From: Lachnospiraceae bacterium UBA4317
GTDB taxonomy: Bacteria; Bacillota_A; Clostridia; Lachnospirales; Lachnospiraceae
Assembly (NCBI GenBank): GCA_002394525.1
Contig: DGUF01000198.1
Coordinates: forward strand, 1-10,094
Length of the DNA stretch: 10,094 nt
Direction of reading: 5' to 3'
Shown: piece by piece, positions 1 to 7,316 of the stretch
Layout of the letters: each line of letters opens with the position of its first letter
How positions within the stretch are numbered: position 1 is the first letter of the stretch
Program-made: the position numbers and the translations under genes
The notes under the pieces: generated by a model
The model's database searches: none
Seen by the model: the letters and a program-made list of their open reading frames with translations, nothing else
What the model was told of the DNA's origin: nothing

Positions 1-735
1 AATATGGTCACCCAGTACGGCATGAGCGACCGCTTCGGCCTCATGGGCCTGGCGACCGTCGAGAGCCAGTATCTGGAGGGACGCACCGTCCTCAACTGCA
101 GCGATGTCACGGCAGCGGCTGTCGACGAGGAGGTCCGCCGGATCCTGGAGACCAGCTACAAGGAGGCCAAGAGGATCCTGTCCGAAAATATGGATGCCCT
201 GGATGTGATCGCGGAATTCCTGATTAAGCAGGAGACCATCACGGGCAAGGAATTCATGAAGATGTTCAACGAGGTCCGGGCCCGCAGAGACGGCGGAGAT
301 GCTCTGGAAGCCGCAGGCCCGGCGGAGGGCGGCGAGGCTGCATCTGAGCAGACCGCAGACCAGGCCGTCCAGGCGGAAGAGCCCGTTCAGGTCCAGGCTG
401 CGGACCAGGCTGCGCAGGCGGAAGAGCCCGTCGAAGGCCTTCATGCGGAAGAGACTGCGGCCCAGACCGCGCAGGAAAAAGAGCCCGTGGTCCAGGCGGA
501 AGCTGCTGCTCCTGCAGTAGAAGAGACCGCGGACCAGACTGAGCAGGCGGCAGAGCCCGTTCAGGTCCAGGCTGCGGACCAGGCCGCCCAGGCAGCAGAG
601 CCCGCTCAGGACCGTCACGCGGAAGAGACCGCGGACCAGACTGCACAGACGGCTGCAAAGTCCCGCGGCGCGGCAGGCAGCCGGGGCAGATATTCCCAGG
701 CCTCCCTGGAAGACATGGACCTTTTTGACAAGTGA
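1..735 (+). CDS. ftsH: ATP-dependent zinc metalloprotease FtsH, C-terminal part (5' end outside window)
   Basis: FtsH is a membrane-anchored AAA+ zinc protease that degrades misfolded and regulatory membrane and cytosolic proteins. Only the last 244 residues are visible. The reading frame is open from base 1, so the Met at base 4 is internal. The first ~90 residues match the end of the M41 peptidase domain: MVTQYGMSDRFGLM, then YLEGR, a helix with DEEVRRILETSYKEAKRIL, then ENMDALDVIAEFLIKQETITG. The AAA+ module, HEXXH zinc site and, by family position, the third zinc ligand lie upstream of the window. From about residue 95 the protein becomes an unusual ~145-residue tail rich in Ala, Gln and Glu, ending LEDMDLFDK. 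The tail contains a 58-residue tandem duplication and is probably disordered. The TGA stop is at 733-735, and uvrC starts 9 or 33 bases later, suggesting co-transcription. Confidence 0.93.
   Translation, partial: NMVTQYGMSDRFGLMGLATVESQYLEGRTVLNCSDVTAAAVDEEVRRILETSYKEAKRILSENMDALDVIAEFLIKQETITGKEFMKMFNEVRARRDGGDALEAAGPAEGGEAASEQTADQAVQAEEPVQVQAADQAAQAEEPVEGLHAEETAAQTAQEKEPVVQAEAAAPAVEETADQTEQAAEPVQVQAADQAAQAAEPAQDRHAEETADQTAQTAAKSRGAAGSRGRYSQASLEDMDLFDK
343..681 (+). repeat. In-frame 174-bp imperfect tandem duplication in the ftsH tail
   Basis: Two adjacent copies (about 343-516 and 517-681) with a 58-codon period encode the same succession of motifs: ETADQ or QTADQ, then EPVQVQAADQAAQA, then HAEETA and QTAQ. 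An exact 33-bp match links 378-410 with 552-584, at an offset of 174 bp. The HAEETA codons at 442 and 616 have the same offset. The remainder has diverged by substitution while staying in frame. This is seen directly in the sequence. Expansion by slippage or unequal recombination is inferred. Confidence 0.85.
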
Positions 736-768
736 AAACTGCGGATGAAAGGGCTGTCCGGACAAGCT

Positions 769-2688
769 ATGACTGACTTTTCCGAAGAATTAAAAAAACT
801 GCCGGCTCAGCCCGGCGTCTATATCATGCACGATGAGCAGGATGCGATCATTTATGTGGGAAAGGCGGTCAACCTCCACAATCGCGTCCGCTCTTATTTT
901 CGCAAGATCGTCGGCCGCGGGCCCCAGATCGACCGGATGGTGAAGCAGATCGCGCGCTTTGAGTATATCGTGACGGACTCCGAGCTGGAGGCCCTGATCC
1001 TGGAAAACAACCTGATCAAGGAGCACCGGCCCAAGTACAACACCATGCTCAAGGACGACAAGACCTATCCCTACATCAAGGTCACAGTGGGGGAGGACTA
1101 TCCCCGCATCCTGTTTTCCAGGCAGATGAAAAAGGACAAGTCCCGCTATTTCGGGCCCTTTTCCAGCTCCCAGGCCGTCCGGTCCACCATCGAGCTGATC
1201 AACCGCATGTACGGCCTGCGGGACTGCAGCAGGGTCCTGCCCCGGGATTTCGGCAAGGACCGGCCCTGCCTCAACTTCCACATGGGCCGCTGCAGCGGGC
1301 CATGCACCGGAAATGTCCCCGCGGAGGACTACCGGAAGCGGATCGATATGGCCCTGGAGTTCCTTTCGGGCAACTATAAGCCGGTGATCCGGGACCTGAC
1401 GGAAAAAATGGAAAAGGCCTCGGAGGAGATGCGCTTCGAGGAGGCCATCCGCTGGCGGGACCTGCTGACCAGTGTCCGCCAGGTGGCCCAGAAGCAGAAG
1501 ATGTCCGAGGGGATCGGCGAGAACCGGGACATCCTGGGAGTTGCCGTCGAGAGGGAAAACGCCGACGCGGACGGCGTCGTCCAGGTATTTTTTGTTCGGG
1601 ACGGCAAGCTGATGGGCCGGGAGCACCACTACATGACCCATGTGGCCGGCCAGTCCGAGGGTGCGATCCTGGCCGAGTTCATCAAGCAGTTCTACGCGGC
1701 GACGCCCTTTGTGCCCAAGGAGATCTTCCTGCCCGTCGAGCCGGATGACCACAGGCTGCTGGAAGACTGGCTCACGGCCAGGCGGGGCAGCAAGGTCACC
1801 CTCTTTGTCCCGCAGAGGGGGCAAAAGGAGAAGCTGGTCGAGCTGGCGGGCCAGAACGCGGCCCTGATCCTGCAGAAGGACCGCGAGCGCCTGCGCAGGG
1901 AGGAGGGACGGACCATCGGGGCCGTCAAGGAGATCGCCGACCTCCTGGGCCTGCCCTCCATCCGCCGCATGGAGGCCTACGATATCTCCGATATCAGCGG
2001 CTTTGCCAATGTCGGCTCCATGGTCGTCTACGAGAACGGCAGGCCCAAGCGCAGCGATTACCGCAAATTCCGGATCAAATCCGTCGCCGGGCCCAATGAC
2101 TACGCCTGTATGCGGGAGGTCCTGACCCGCCGCTTCCGCCACGGCATGGAGGAGCAGCGGGAGATCGAGGAAAAGAATCTGGACCGGGAGATCGGGAGCT
2201 TCACCCGCTTCCCGGATATCATCATGATGGACGGCGGCCGCGGCCAGGTCAATATCGCCACCTCGGTTCTGGAGGAGCTGGGCCTGGACATCCCGGTCTG
2301 CGGCATGGTCAAGGATGACAACCACCGGACCAGGGGCCTGTATTTCAACAATGTGGAGCTTCCCATCGACACCTCGGGCGAGGGCTTCAAGCTGATCACC
2401 CGGATCCAGGACGAGGCCCACCGCTTTGCCATCGAATACCACCGGTCCCTGCGCGGCAAGGCCCAGGTCAATTCGCGCCTGGACGCCATCCCCGGCGTCG
2501 GACCCGCCCGCAAAAAAGCCCTGATGCGGGCCTTCAGATCGATCGAGGACATCATCGCGGCCTCGCCCGAGGAGCTGGCGGCGGTCCCGGAGATCCCCGA
2601 AAAGCAGGCACAGGCCATCTGGGAATATTTTCATCCGGACCAGAGGGCCGGCGGCGGACAGAGCGGGGAGGAGCCGCCTTCCGTCTGA
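769..2688 (+). CDS. uvrC: Excinuclease ABC subunit C (UvrC)
   Basis: UvrC is the dual-incision nuclease of UvrABC nucleotide excision repair. Counting from the ATG at 769 (639 aa, a usual length), the GIY-YIG nuclease domain spans ~12-90 (PGVYIMHD...IIYVGKAVNLHNRVRSYF). A cysteine set at 153, 167, 175 and 179 fits the Fe-S ligand pattern described for UvrC. A UVR helical segment lies at ~205-240 (MRFEEAIRWRDLL). The RNase H-like 5' nuclease domain has YDISDISG at ~404 and MMDGGRGQ at ~486. Tandem helix-hairpin-helix motifs sit near the end (IPGVGPARKKAL). The family normally has about ten residues before LPxxPGVY, which favours 769. An in-frame ATG at 745 would add eight residues and sits closer to the ftsH stop. 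Neither start has a clear Shine-Dalgarno sequence. No frameshift or missing motif is seen. Confidence 0.95.
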   Translation: MTDFSEELKKLPAQPGVYIMHDEQDAIIYVGKAVNLHNRVRSYFRKIVGRGPQIDRMVKQIARFEYIVTDSELEALILENNLIKEHRPKYNTMLKDDKTYPYIKVTVGEDYPRILFSRQMKKDKSRYFGPFSSSQAVRSTIELINRMYGLRDCSRVLPRDFGKDRPCLNFHMGRCSGPCTGNVPAEDYRKRIDMALEFLSGNYKPVIRDLTEKMEKASEEMRFEEAIRWRDLLTSVRQVAQKQKMSEGIGENRDILGVAVERENADADGVVQVFFVRDGKLMGREHHYMTHVAGQSEGAILAEFIKQFYAATPFVPKEIFLPVEPDDHRLLEDWLTARRGSKVTLFVPQRGQKEKLVELAGQNAALILQKDRERLRREEGRTIGAVKEIADLLGLPSIRRMEAYDISDISGFANVGSMVVYENGRPKRSDYRKFRIKSVAGPNDYACMREVLTRRFRHGMEEQREIEEKNLDREIGSFTRFPDIIMMDGGRGQVNIATSVLEELGLDIPVCGMVKDDNHRTRGLYFNNVELPIDTSGEGFKLITRIQDEAHRFAIEYHRSLRGKAQVNSRLDAIPGVGPARKKALMRAFRSIEDIIAASPEELAAVPEIPEKQAQAIWEYFHPDQRAGGGQSGEEPPSV

Positions 2689-2717
2689 TGCCGGAAAGGA
2701 CGCGCTTCGGAGAGGAA

Positions 2718-2810
2718 GCACTTTCATGTGACAAAGTGCCTGTCCCTCTGTCACAGAAGGACGCACTTTCGCGTGACAAAGTGCCTGTCCCCCTGTCACG
2801 CCCTGTCACG
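2718..2810. repeat. Two-copy 38-nt structured repeat in the uvrC/ATP-grasp spacer
   Basis: Copies at 2718-2755 and 2763-2800 are 45 bp apart and differ at only a few positions. Each contains GCACTTT...AAAGTGC (2718-2724 with 2733-2739; 2763-2769 with 2778-2784). Each also has a second inverted pair: TGTGACA/TGTCACA in copy 1 (2727-2733 with 2749-2755) and CGTGACA/TGTCACG in copy 2 (2772-2778 with 2794-2800). The outer pair changes from T-A to C-G between copies, so pairing is preserved. A final 10-bp unit CCCTGTCACG is repeated directly at 2791-2800 and 2801-2810. The two pairings interleave and could form an H-type pseudoknot. Identity is unknown. It resembles dispersed REP-like intergenic repeats, but I cannot confirm that here. 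Confidence 0.8.
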
Positions 2811-2832
2811 TCCGGAAGGAGAAGATCATATC

Positions 2833-4179
2833 ATGAAAATGACTGTTACAGAGGAGCCCCGCCGCCTGGTCGAGAGGAACTTTGCCGCCCATGCGGCCTC
2901 CGGCCGGGACCAGGTCCGCGCCATGCGGGCCGGGACCGCGACCTACAAGGGGGTGCCCATCAAGTTCGGCTACCTGCCCAAATATTTTTCGGAGGAGGGC
3001 TTCGGAAAGCTGAAGGCGGACCTGGAGCTGGCCTGGAGGATCCTGGTCCGGGTGATCCAGGAGTACCTGAAGGAGCCGGATTACCGGGCCCTGTTCGGCT
3101 TTCCCCGGGAACTGGAGGAGATGATCCTGAACAGGCCCGCCTACAGGACCCTGCTGCCGGTCTGCCGGCTGGATATTTTTCTGAACGAGGAGACAGGAGA
3201 CTTCAAATTCTGCGAGTTCAACGCCGACGGCAGCAGCGCGATGAATGAAAACGCCGAGCTCTACCGGACCTACCGGGACACCCTCCTCTGCAGGGAGATG
3301 GACCGGGACTACGACCAGGTCATGTTTGAACTCTTTGACTCCTGGGTGGAGACCTTCCTGAGGATCTACGCGGAGGGCCGGGAGGAGGCCGGGACCAGCC
3401 GGGACCTTCCCGCGGTCGCCGTGGTGGATTTTCTGGAAAAGGGGTCCTCGTCCGCGGAGTTCGACGCCTTCCGGGAGGCCTTTGAGCGGGCCGGCTGCAG
3501 GGCTTATGTGGCCGAGATCCGCAAAATGCGCTACGAGGGCGGCAGGCTCCTGACGGAGGAGGGCTGCCCGGTCGACGCGGTCTACCGGCGGGCGGTCACC
3601 AGCGACATCCTGGCCCACCGGGAGGAGGTCGGACCCTTTCTGCAGGCGGTCCGGGACCGGAAGGTCTGCCTGATCGGGGATTTCTGTACCCAGGTCGTCC
3701 ACGACAAGGTCCTCTTCCGGATCCTGCACGACCCGCGCACGGCGGCCTTTCTGACAGAGGAGGAAAATGCCTTCATCGCGGCCCATGTCCCCTACACGGC
3801 CATGCTGACGGGGGACCAGGCGGCCCGGCCTGGGGTCCGCGGCGACAGGTCCAGGTGGATCATCAAGCCCCGCGATTCCTACGGGGCCCACGGCATCTAC
3901 CCCGGCCGCCTCTGCAGCCGGGAGGAGTGGACCGCGCAGCTGGACCGGCACGCCGATACGGATTATATCCTCCAGGAGTTTGTGGAGCCCTTTCGGACGG
4001 AGAATATCTTTTTCGGCGAGGAGGAGCCGGAGTGGAGGTCCTTCAGCAATATGACAGGAGTCTACCTCTACGGCGGAAAGGTCGCGGGCCTCTATTCCCG
4101 CGCCTCCGTGACCCCCATCATCTCGGTCGAAGGGGATGAGCACGAAATGACATCGATCGTATTAAAGAAAAGGAAATGA
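2833..4179 (+). CDS. Circularly permuted ATP-grasp / glutathionylspermidine synthase-like protein
   Basis: The encoded 448-residue protein looks like a soluble ATP-dependent carboxylate-amine ligase; its substrate is unknown. Motifs expected of the glutathionylspermidine-synthase-like, circularly permuted ATP-grasp group are visible: RLDIF...FKFCEFNADGSSAMNE (~112-139, acidic metal/substrate-binding segment), DAVYRR (~248), a Lys in VVHDKVLFRIL (~291), WIIKPRDSYGAHGIYPG (~342-358, nucleotide-binding Lys and Gly-rich loop), YILQEFVEP (~378) and YSRAS near the C-terminus (~421). No signal peptide or amidase domain is seen. The ATG at 2833 is chosen because GGAAGGAG (2814-2821) precedes it by 11 bases and because an upstream in-frame ATG at 2728 would translate through the structured repeat. 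hprK follows after 4 bases, implying translational coupling. No specific glutathione or spermidine function should be assumed. Confidence 0.75.
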   Translation: MKMTVTEEPRRLVERNFAAHAASGRDQVRAMRAGTATYKGVPIKFGYLPKYFSEEGFGKLKADLELAWRILVRVIQEYLKEPDYRALFGFPRELEEMILNRPAYRTLLPVCRLDIFLNEETGDFKFCEFNADGSSAMNENAELYRTYRDTLLCREMDRDYDQVMFELFDSWVETFLRIYAEGREEAGTSRDLPAVAVVDFLEKGSSSAEFDAFREAFERAGCRAYVAEIRKMRYEGGRLLTEEGCPVDAVYRRAVTSDILAHREEVGPFLQAVRDRKVCLIGDFCTQVVHDKVLFRILHDPRTAAFLTEEENAFIAAHVPYTAMLTGDQAARPGVRGDRSRWIIKPRDSYGAHGIYPGRLCSREEWTAQLDRHADTDYILQEFVEPFRTENIFFGEEEPEWRSFSNMTGVYLYGGKVAGLYSRASVTPIISVEGDEHEMTSIVLKKRK

Positions 4180-4183
4180 TCCC

Positions 4184-5134
4184 ATGGCATATGTGAGACT
4201 GGAAGAAGTCGTTGAAAAAATGAATCTGGAAAACCTGACTCCGGAGATCGATATCTCGGGGAGAAAGGTGCGGCAGTCGGAGGTCAACCGGCCGGCCCTG
4301 GAGCTGACCGGGTATTTCGACCACTTTGCCGCGGGCAGGATCCAGATCATCGGCCTGGTCGAACACTCCTACATCGACCAGATGGAGGAAAAGGACGAGC
4401 GGGAGATGTTTGAGAAGCTCTTCAGCCTGGACGTTCCCATGGTCATTTTTACCAGGGGACTCGAGCCGGACGAGACCATTCTGGAGATCGCCCACAGGAA
4501 GAAGATGCCCATGTACCTGACCAACCAGGCGACCAGCCCCTTCATGGCGGAGATCCTCCGCTGGCTCAATGTCAAGCTGGCCCCCTGCATCAGTGTCCAC
4601 GGCGTCCTGGTGGACGTCTACGGCATCGGCCTGCTGCTGACCGGCGACTCCGGCGTCGGCAAGTCCGAGGCGGCCCTGGAGCTGATCAAGCGCGGCCACA
4701 GGCTTGTGTCCGACGATGTCGTCGAGATCCGCAGGGTGAGTGAGGTGACCCTGATCGGGACGGCCCCGGAGATCACCAAGCACTTCATCGAGCTGCGGGG
4801 AATCGGGATCATCGACGTCAAGACCCTCTTCGGCGTCTCCAGTGTCCGCGAGAGCCAGAGCATCGATCTGGAGATCCACCTGGAGGAGTGGGACAGGAAC
4901 AGGGAGTATGACAGGCTGGGGCTGGAGGAGTCCTATTCGGAATATCTGGGCAACAAGGTGGTCTGCCACCGGGTCCCGGTCCGTCCCGGCAGAAATGTCG
5001 CCATTATCTGTGAATCCGCCGCAGCCAACCACCGTCAGAAGCTCATGGGCTACAATGCGGCCCAGGAGCTCTATCAGCGCTTCCAGAAAAACCTGATGCG
5101 CAAGCACAGCGAGAACGATGACGACGAGGAATGA
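4184..5134 (+). CDS. hprK: HPr kinase/phosphorylase
   Basis: HPrK/P is the hexameric cytosolic sensor kinase that phosphorylates, and dephosphorylates, Ser46 of HPr and Crh, feeding CcpA-dependent carbon catabolite control in Bacillota. The 316-aa length is normal. The N-terminal domain (~1-130) is followed by the C-terminal catalytic core: CISVHG with His139, Walker A GDSGVGKS at 154-161, LVSDDVVEI with the Asp pair at 177-178, and the family signature IELRGIGIIDVKTLFG at ~202-217. The LEEWD and VPVRPGRN segments follow, and the acidic end is NDDDEE. The ATG at 4184 is preceded by AAAGGAAATG overlapping the end of the upstream ORF, so the two are likely translated together. A putative partner is encoded in the same cluster at 8457-8735. 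Confidence 0.96.
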   Translation: MAYVRLEEVVEKMNLENLTPEIDISGRKVRQSEVNRPALELTGYFDHFAAGRIQIIGLVEHSYIDQMEEKDEREMFEKLFSLDVPMVIFTRGLEPDETILEIAHRKKMPMYLTNQATSPFMAEILRWLNVKLAPCISVHGVLVDVYGIGLLLTGDSGVGKSEAALELIKRGHRLVSDDVVEIRRVSEVTLIGTAPEITKHFIELRGIGIIDVKTLFGVSSVRESQSIDLEIHLEEWDRNREYDRLGLEESYSEYLGNKVVCHRVPVRPGRNVAIICESAAANHRQKLMGYNAAQELYQRFQKNLMRKHSENDDDEE

Positions 5135-5162
5135 TACCGCGGACCTTGCGCTGCGGCTCAGA

Positions 5163-5189
5163 CCCGCGTGAACCTGAGGGGGACGCGGG
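5163..5189 (+). other. Hairpin in the hprK-murB spacer
   Basis: The 153-base spacer 5135-5287 contains CCCGCGT (5163-5169) and its exact complement ACGCGGG (5183-5189) around a 13-base loop. No T-run follows, so it is not a canonical intrinsic terminator. It may be an mRNA processing or stability structure, or chance in GC-rich DNA. No promoter or gene is apparent in the rest of this spacer. Confidence 0.4.
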
Positions 5190-5287
5190 AAGGAAGGCCC
5201 TGTCTGAGCTTCGGAGGATGCGGACGGATAAGGGACCGGCAGAAGGCAGACGCGGACAGCTGACGGTTTTCGCCGGATGGAGGAGAC

Positions 5288-6271
5288 GTGATTCATAAAA
5301 GTTTACAGAACGAACTCGGGAGGATCCTTCCTTCCGGGCAGATCAGATTTGACGAGCCCATGGCCAGGCACTGTTCCTTCCGCACGGGAGGGCCGGCGGA
5401 TGCCCTGGTCCGGGTGGAAACAGAGAAGGAGATGACAGACCTGTTGGCCCTGCTCAGGGACCGGGGGGAGGACTATTTCCTGCTCGGAAAAGGAAGCAAC
5501 CTGCTGATCGGGGACGGGGGCTTCCGCGGCGTGATCGTCACGGCGGCGGCAGAGACCGCGGCCCCGGCCGGGAAAGAGACCGGACCGGAGGCGGGCGGAG
5601 AGACGACCGCGGAGAATGGTCCCCTGAGCGGTGTGCGGACGGAGGGAAACCGGGTCTTTGCCGGGGCCGGCGCGACGCTCAAGGCGGCCGCCCTCGCCGC
5701 CAGGGACGCCGGGCTGACGGGGCTGGAATTTGCCGCCGGGATCCCCGGAACAGTGGGCGGAGGCCTGGTCATGAATGCCGGCGCCTACGGAGGGGAGATG
5801 AAGCAGGTCGTGCGGACCGTGCGCCTGCTGATGCCGGACGGCAGTGTCCGGACCTGCGGGGCCGGGGAGATGGAATTCGGCTACAGGACCAGCATGCTGC
5901 GAAAGACAGAGGCCGTGGCCCTGGGCTGCGAATTTGAGCTGGAGGAGGGGGACCCGGAGCAGATCCGGGCCAGGATCCTGGAGCTGGCCGCGGAGCGCCG
6001 GGCCAAGCAGCCCCTGGAATATCCCAGCGCGGGTAGCACCTTCAAGCGGCCTGAGGGCTGCTTTGCCGGCAAGCTGATCATGGATGCCGGCCTGCGGGGC
6101 TTTTCGGTCGGGGATGCCCAGGTCTCCGAAAAGCACTGCGGCTTTGTCATCAACCGCGGACAGGCCACTTCTGCCCAGATCCGCAGGCTGATCGAAGAGG
6201 TCCAGGCCAGGGTGCTGGAGGATTCCGGCGTCAGGCTGGAGAGGGAAGTGATCTTTCTCGGCGAGTTCTGA
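5288..6271 (+). CDS. murB: UDP-N-acetylenolpyruvoylglucosamine reductase (MurB)
   Basis: MurB is the FAD- and NADPH-dependent reductase that makes UDP-MurNAc for peptidoglycan. The 327-aa protein shows the FAD-binding features (HCSFRTGGPAD ~29-38, LGKGSNLLIGDGGFRG ~66-81, IPGTVGGGLVMNAGAYGGEM ~152-171) and GYRTSML with Arg200. SAGSTFKRPEG (247-257) marks the type II-like MurB group, with catalytic Ser250. The GDAQVSEKHCGFVIN segment and Glu320 near the end complete the site. The start is GTG at 5288 with GGAGG at 5279-5283, a tight 4-base spacing; the next in-frame ATG falls after conserved sequence. A ~25-30 residue insertion at 86-117, after the first FAD segment, contains an 8-residue tandem repeat and is not typical of the family. 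Position next to hprK and rapZ is common in clostridia. Confidence 0.95.
   Translation: MIHKSLQNELGRILPSGQIRFDEPMARHCSFRTGGPADALVRVETEKEMTDLLALLRDRGEDYFLLGKGSNLLIGDGGFRGVIVTAAAETAAPAGKETGPEAGGETTAENGPLSGVRTEGNRVFAGAGATLKAAALAARDAGLTGLEFAAGIPGTVGGGLVMNAGAYGGEMKQVVRTVRLLMPDGSVRTCGAGEMEFGYRTSMLRKTEAVALGCEFELEEGDPEQIRARILELAAERRAKQPLEYPSAGSTFKRPEGCFAGKLIMDAGLRGFSVGDAQVSEKHCGFVINRGQATSAQIRRLIEEVQARVLEDSGVRLEREVIFLGEF
5549..5620 (+). repeat. Three 24-bp in-frame tandem units in murB
   Basis: The units 5549-5572, 5573-5596 and 5597-5620 encode AETAAPAG, KETGPEAG and GETTAENG, giving the pattern xETxxxxG three times (residues 88-111). AGAGAC occurs at 5551, 5575 and 5599, exactly 24 bases apart. The remaining bases have diverged. 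This looks like an old slippage expansion in a surface loop of the FAD domain. Confidence 0.7.
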
Positions 6272-6282
6272 GAAGGCGTTTA

Positions 6283-6312
6283 CTGTTCACAGTCCCTTCA
6301 GCACTGTGACAG
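6283..6312 (+). other. Bulged hairpin in the murB-rapZ spacer
   Basis: In the 175-base spacer 6272-6446, CTGTTCACAGT (6283-6293) can pair with ACTGTGACAG (6303-6312) around a 9-base loop, with one bulged T. No T-run follows it, so a terminator is not supported. The GTGACAG core resembles the stem of the 2718-2810 repeat, but the flanks do not match. No convincing promoter was recognised in this spacer. Confidence 0.4.
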
Positions 6313-6446
6313 CAGCCTGCAAAAACACCTCGGAGCCGGAGGCTGTGGATAGAAACGGGAAGGCTTTTCTGAGCCCTGCGGAATGTTCTTTTGAATAATG
6401 GACGGATAGATGCAGACACAGAACAGAGGACGGAAAGGGGGCAGAG

Positions 6447-7316
6447 ATGCGTTTTGTAGTTGTGACCGGCATGAGCGGCGGCGGAAAGGCGACGGCCATC
6501 AAGATCCTGGAGGACGGGGGCTATTACTGCGTCGACAACCTGCCGGTGAGGCTGATCGATAAGTTCATGGAGCTGGTCTTTATGCCCGGCAGCAATGTGG
6601 ACAAGGTCGTCCTGGGCCTGGATGTGCGGGCGGACCGCCCCTTCATCTATGTGGAGGAGGTCCTGTCGACCCTGCGGGAAAAAGGCTATCCCTATGAGAT
6701 CCTTTTTATGGACGCGGACGACGAGACCCTGATCCGCCGCTACAAGGAGACCCGCCGGGCCCATCCCTGCGATCCCCAGGGCCGGGTGATCGACGGGATC
6801 AGGAAGGAGCGGGAGATCCTCCGCCAGATCAAATCCAAGGCGGACTATGTCTTTGACACATCCAGCCTCCTGGTCCGCGAGCTCCGCGAGGAGCTGGTCC
6901 GTGTCTTCGTCAATAATGAGGAGTACAATTCCCTGATCGTCTCGGTCATGTCCTTCGGCTTTAAAAACGGGATCCCCAAGGACGCCGACCTGGTCTTTGA
7001 TGTGCGCTTTCTGCCCAACCCCTATTACATCGAGGAGCTCAGGCACCTGACCGGCAACGACAGGCCTGTGTCTGACTACGTGCTCTCCTTCCCGCAGACG
7101 ACGGAATTCCGCCGGAAGCTGGCGGATATGATCCGTTTCCTGATCCCCTACTATGTGGAGGAGGGCAAGAACCAGCTCGTGATCGCCATCGGCTGTACAG
7201 GCGGCCAGCACAGGAGCGTGACCATGGCCAACTGTCTGTACGAGGACCTGAAGGGACAGGGGGATTACGGGCTCAAGCTCTATCACCGCGACGCGAAAAA
7301 AAGCGCACCGGCCTGA
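6447..7316 (+). CDS. rapZ: RapZ/YvcJ family nucleotide-binding protein
   Basis: RapZ (YvcJ) proteins bind nucleotides. In enterobacteria RapZ is an adaptor controlling GlmS synthesis via small RNAs; the role in Bacillota is less defined. The 289-aa protein aligns along the full family: P-loop VVTGMSGGGKATA (6-18), LEDGGYYCVDNLP (21-33), LGLDVRAD (57-64), EILFMDADDETLIRRYKETRRAHP (84-107), FDVRFLPNPYY (184-194) and the C-terminal IAIGCTGGQHRSVTMA (247-261). The ATG at 6447 has AAAGGGGG (6434-6441) just upstream. The P-loop residue after Lys14 is Ala15 where Walker A normally has Ser or Thr. Downstream, whiA follows after 52 bases with no yvcK between them, unlike B. subtilis. Confidence 0.95.
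   Translation: MRFVVVTGMSGGGKATAIKILEDGGYYCVDNLPVRLIDKFMELVFMPGSNVDKVVLGLDVRADRPFIYVEEVLSTLREKGYPYEILFMDADDETLIRRYKETRRAHPCDPQGRVIDGIRKEREILRQIKSKADYVFDTSSLLVRELREELVRVFVNNEEYNSLIVSVMSFGFKNGIPKDADLVFDVRFLPNPYYIEELRHLTGNDRPVSDYVLSFPQTTEFRRKLADMIRFLIPYYVEEGKNQLVIAIGCTGGQHRSVTMANCLYEDLKGQGDYGLKLYHRDAKKSAPA

Noticed and set aside
745..768. Eight-residue N-terminal extension of UvrC from ATG 745
   Set aside because: Not excluded, but the family N-terminus fits ATG 769 and neither start has a good ribosome binding site.
790..2799. 669-codon open frame on the minus strand opposite uvrC
   Set aside because: It is antisense to a fully motif-supported uvrC. Long opposite frames are expected in GC-rich genes, and the translation is rich in Gly, Leu, Asp and Gln with no recognisable domain.
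2718..2810. Possible CRISPR array
   Set aside because: Only two copies separated by 7 bases, with no spacer-length unique sequence and no cas genes in the window.
2728..2832. Upstream in-frame extension of the ATP-grasp gene
   Set aside because: It would translate the structured repeat as protein. A Shine-Dalgarno at 2814-2821 serves the ATG at 2833.
5169..5264. 31-codon GTG-initiated ORF in the hprK-murB spacer
   Set aside because: No ribosome binding site, no recognisable sequence, and it overlaps a hairpin.
2806..5296. Long minus-strand frames opposite the ATP-grasp and hprK genes (2806-4143, 4118-5296)
   Set aside because: Both are antisense to genes with clear family motifs, and their translations show low-complexity shadow composition.
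6272..6446. Promoter for rapZ, suggested by TTGAAT at 6391
   Set aside because: No acceptable -10 hexamer lies at a suitable spacing.
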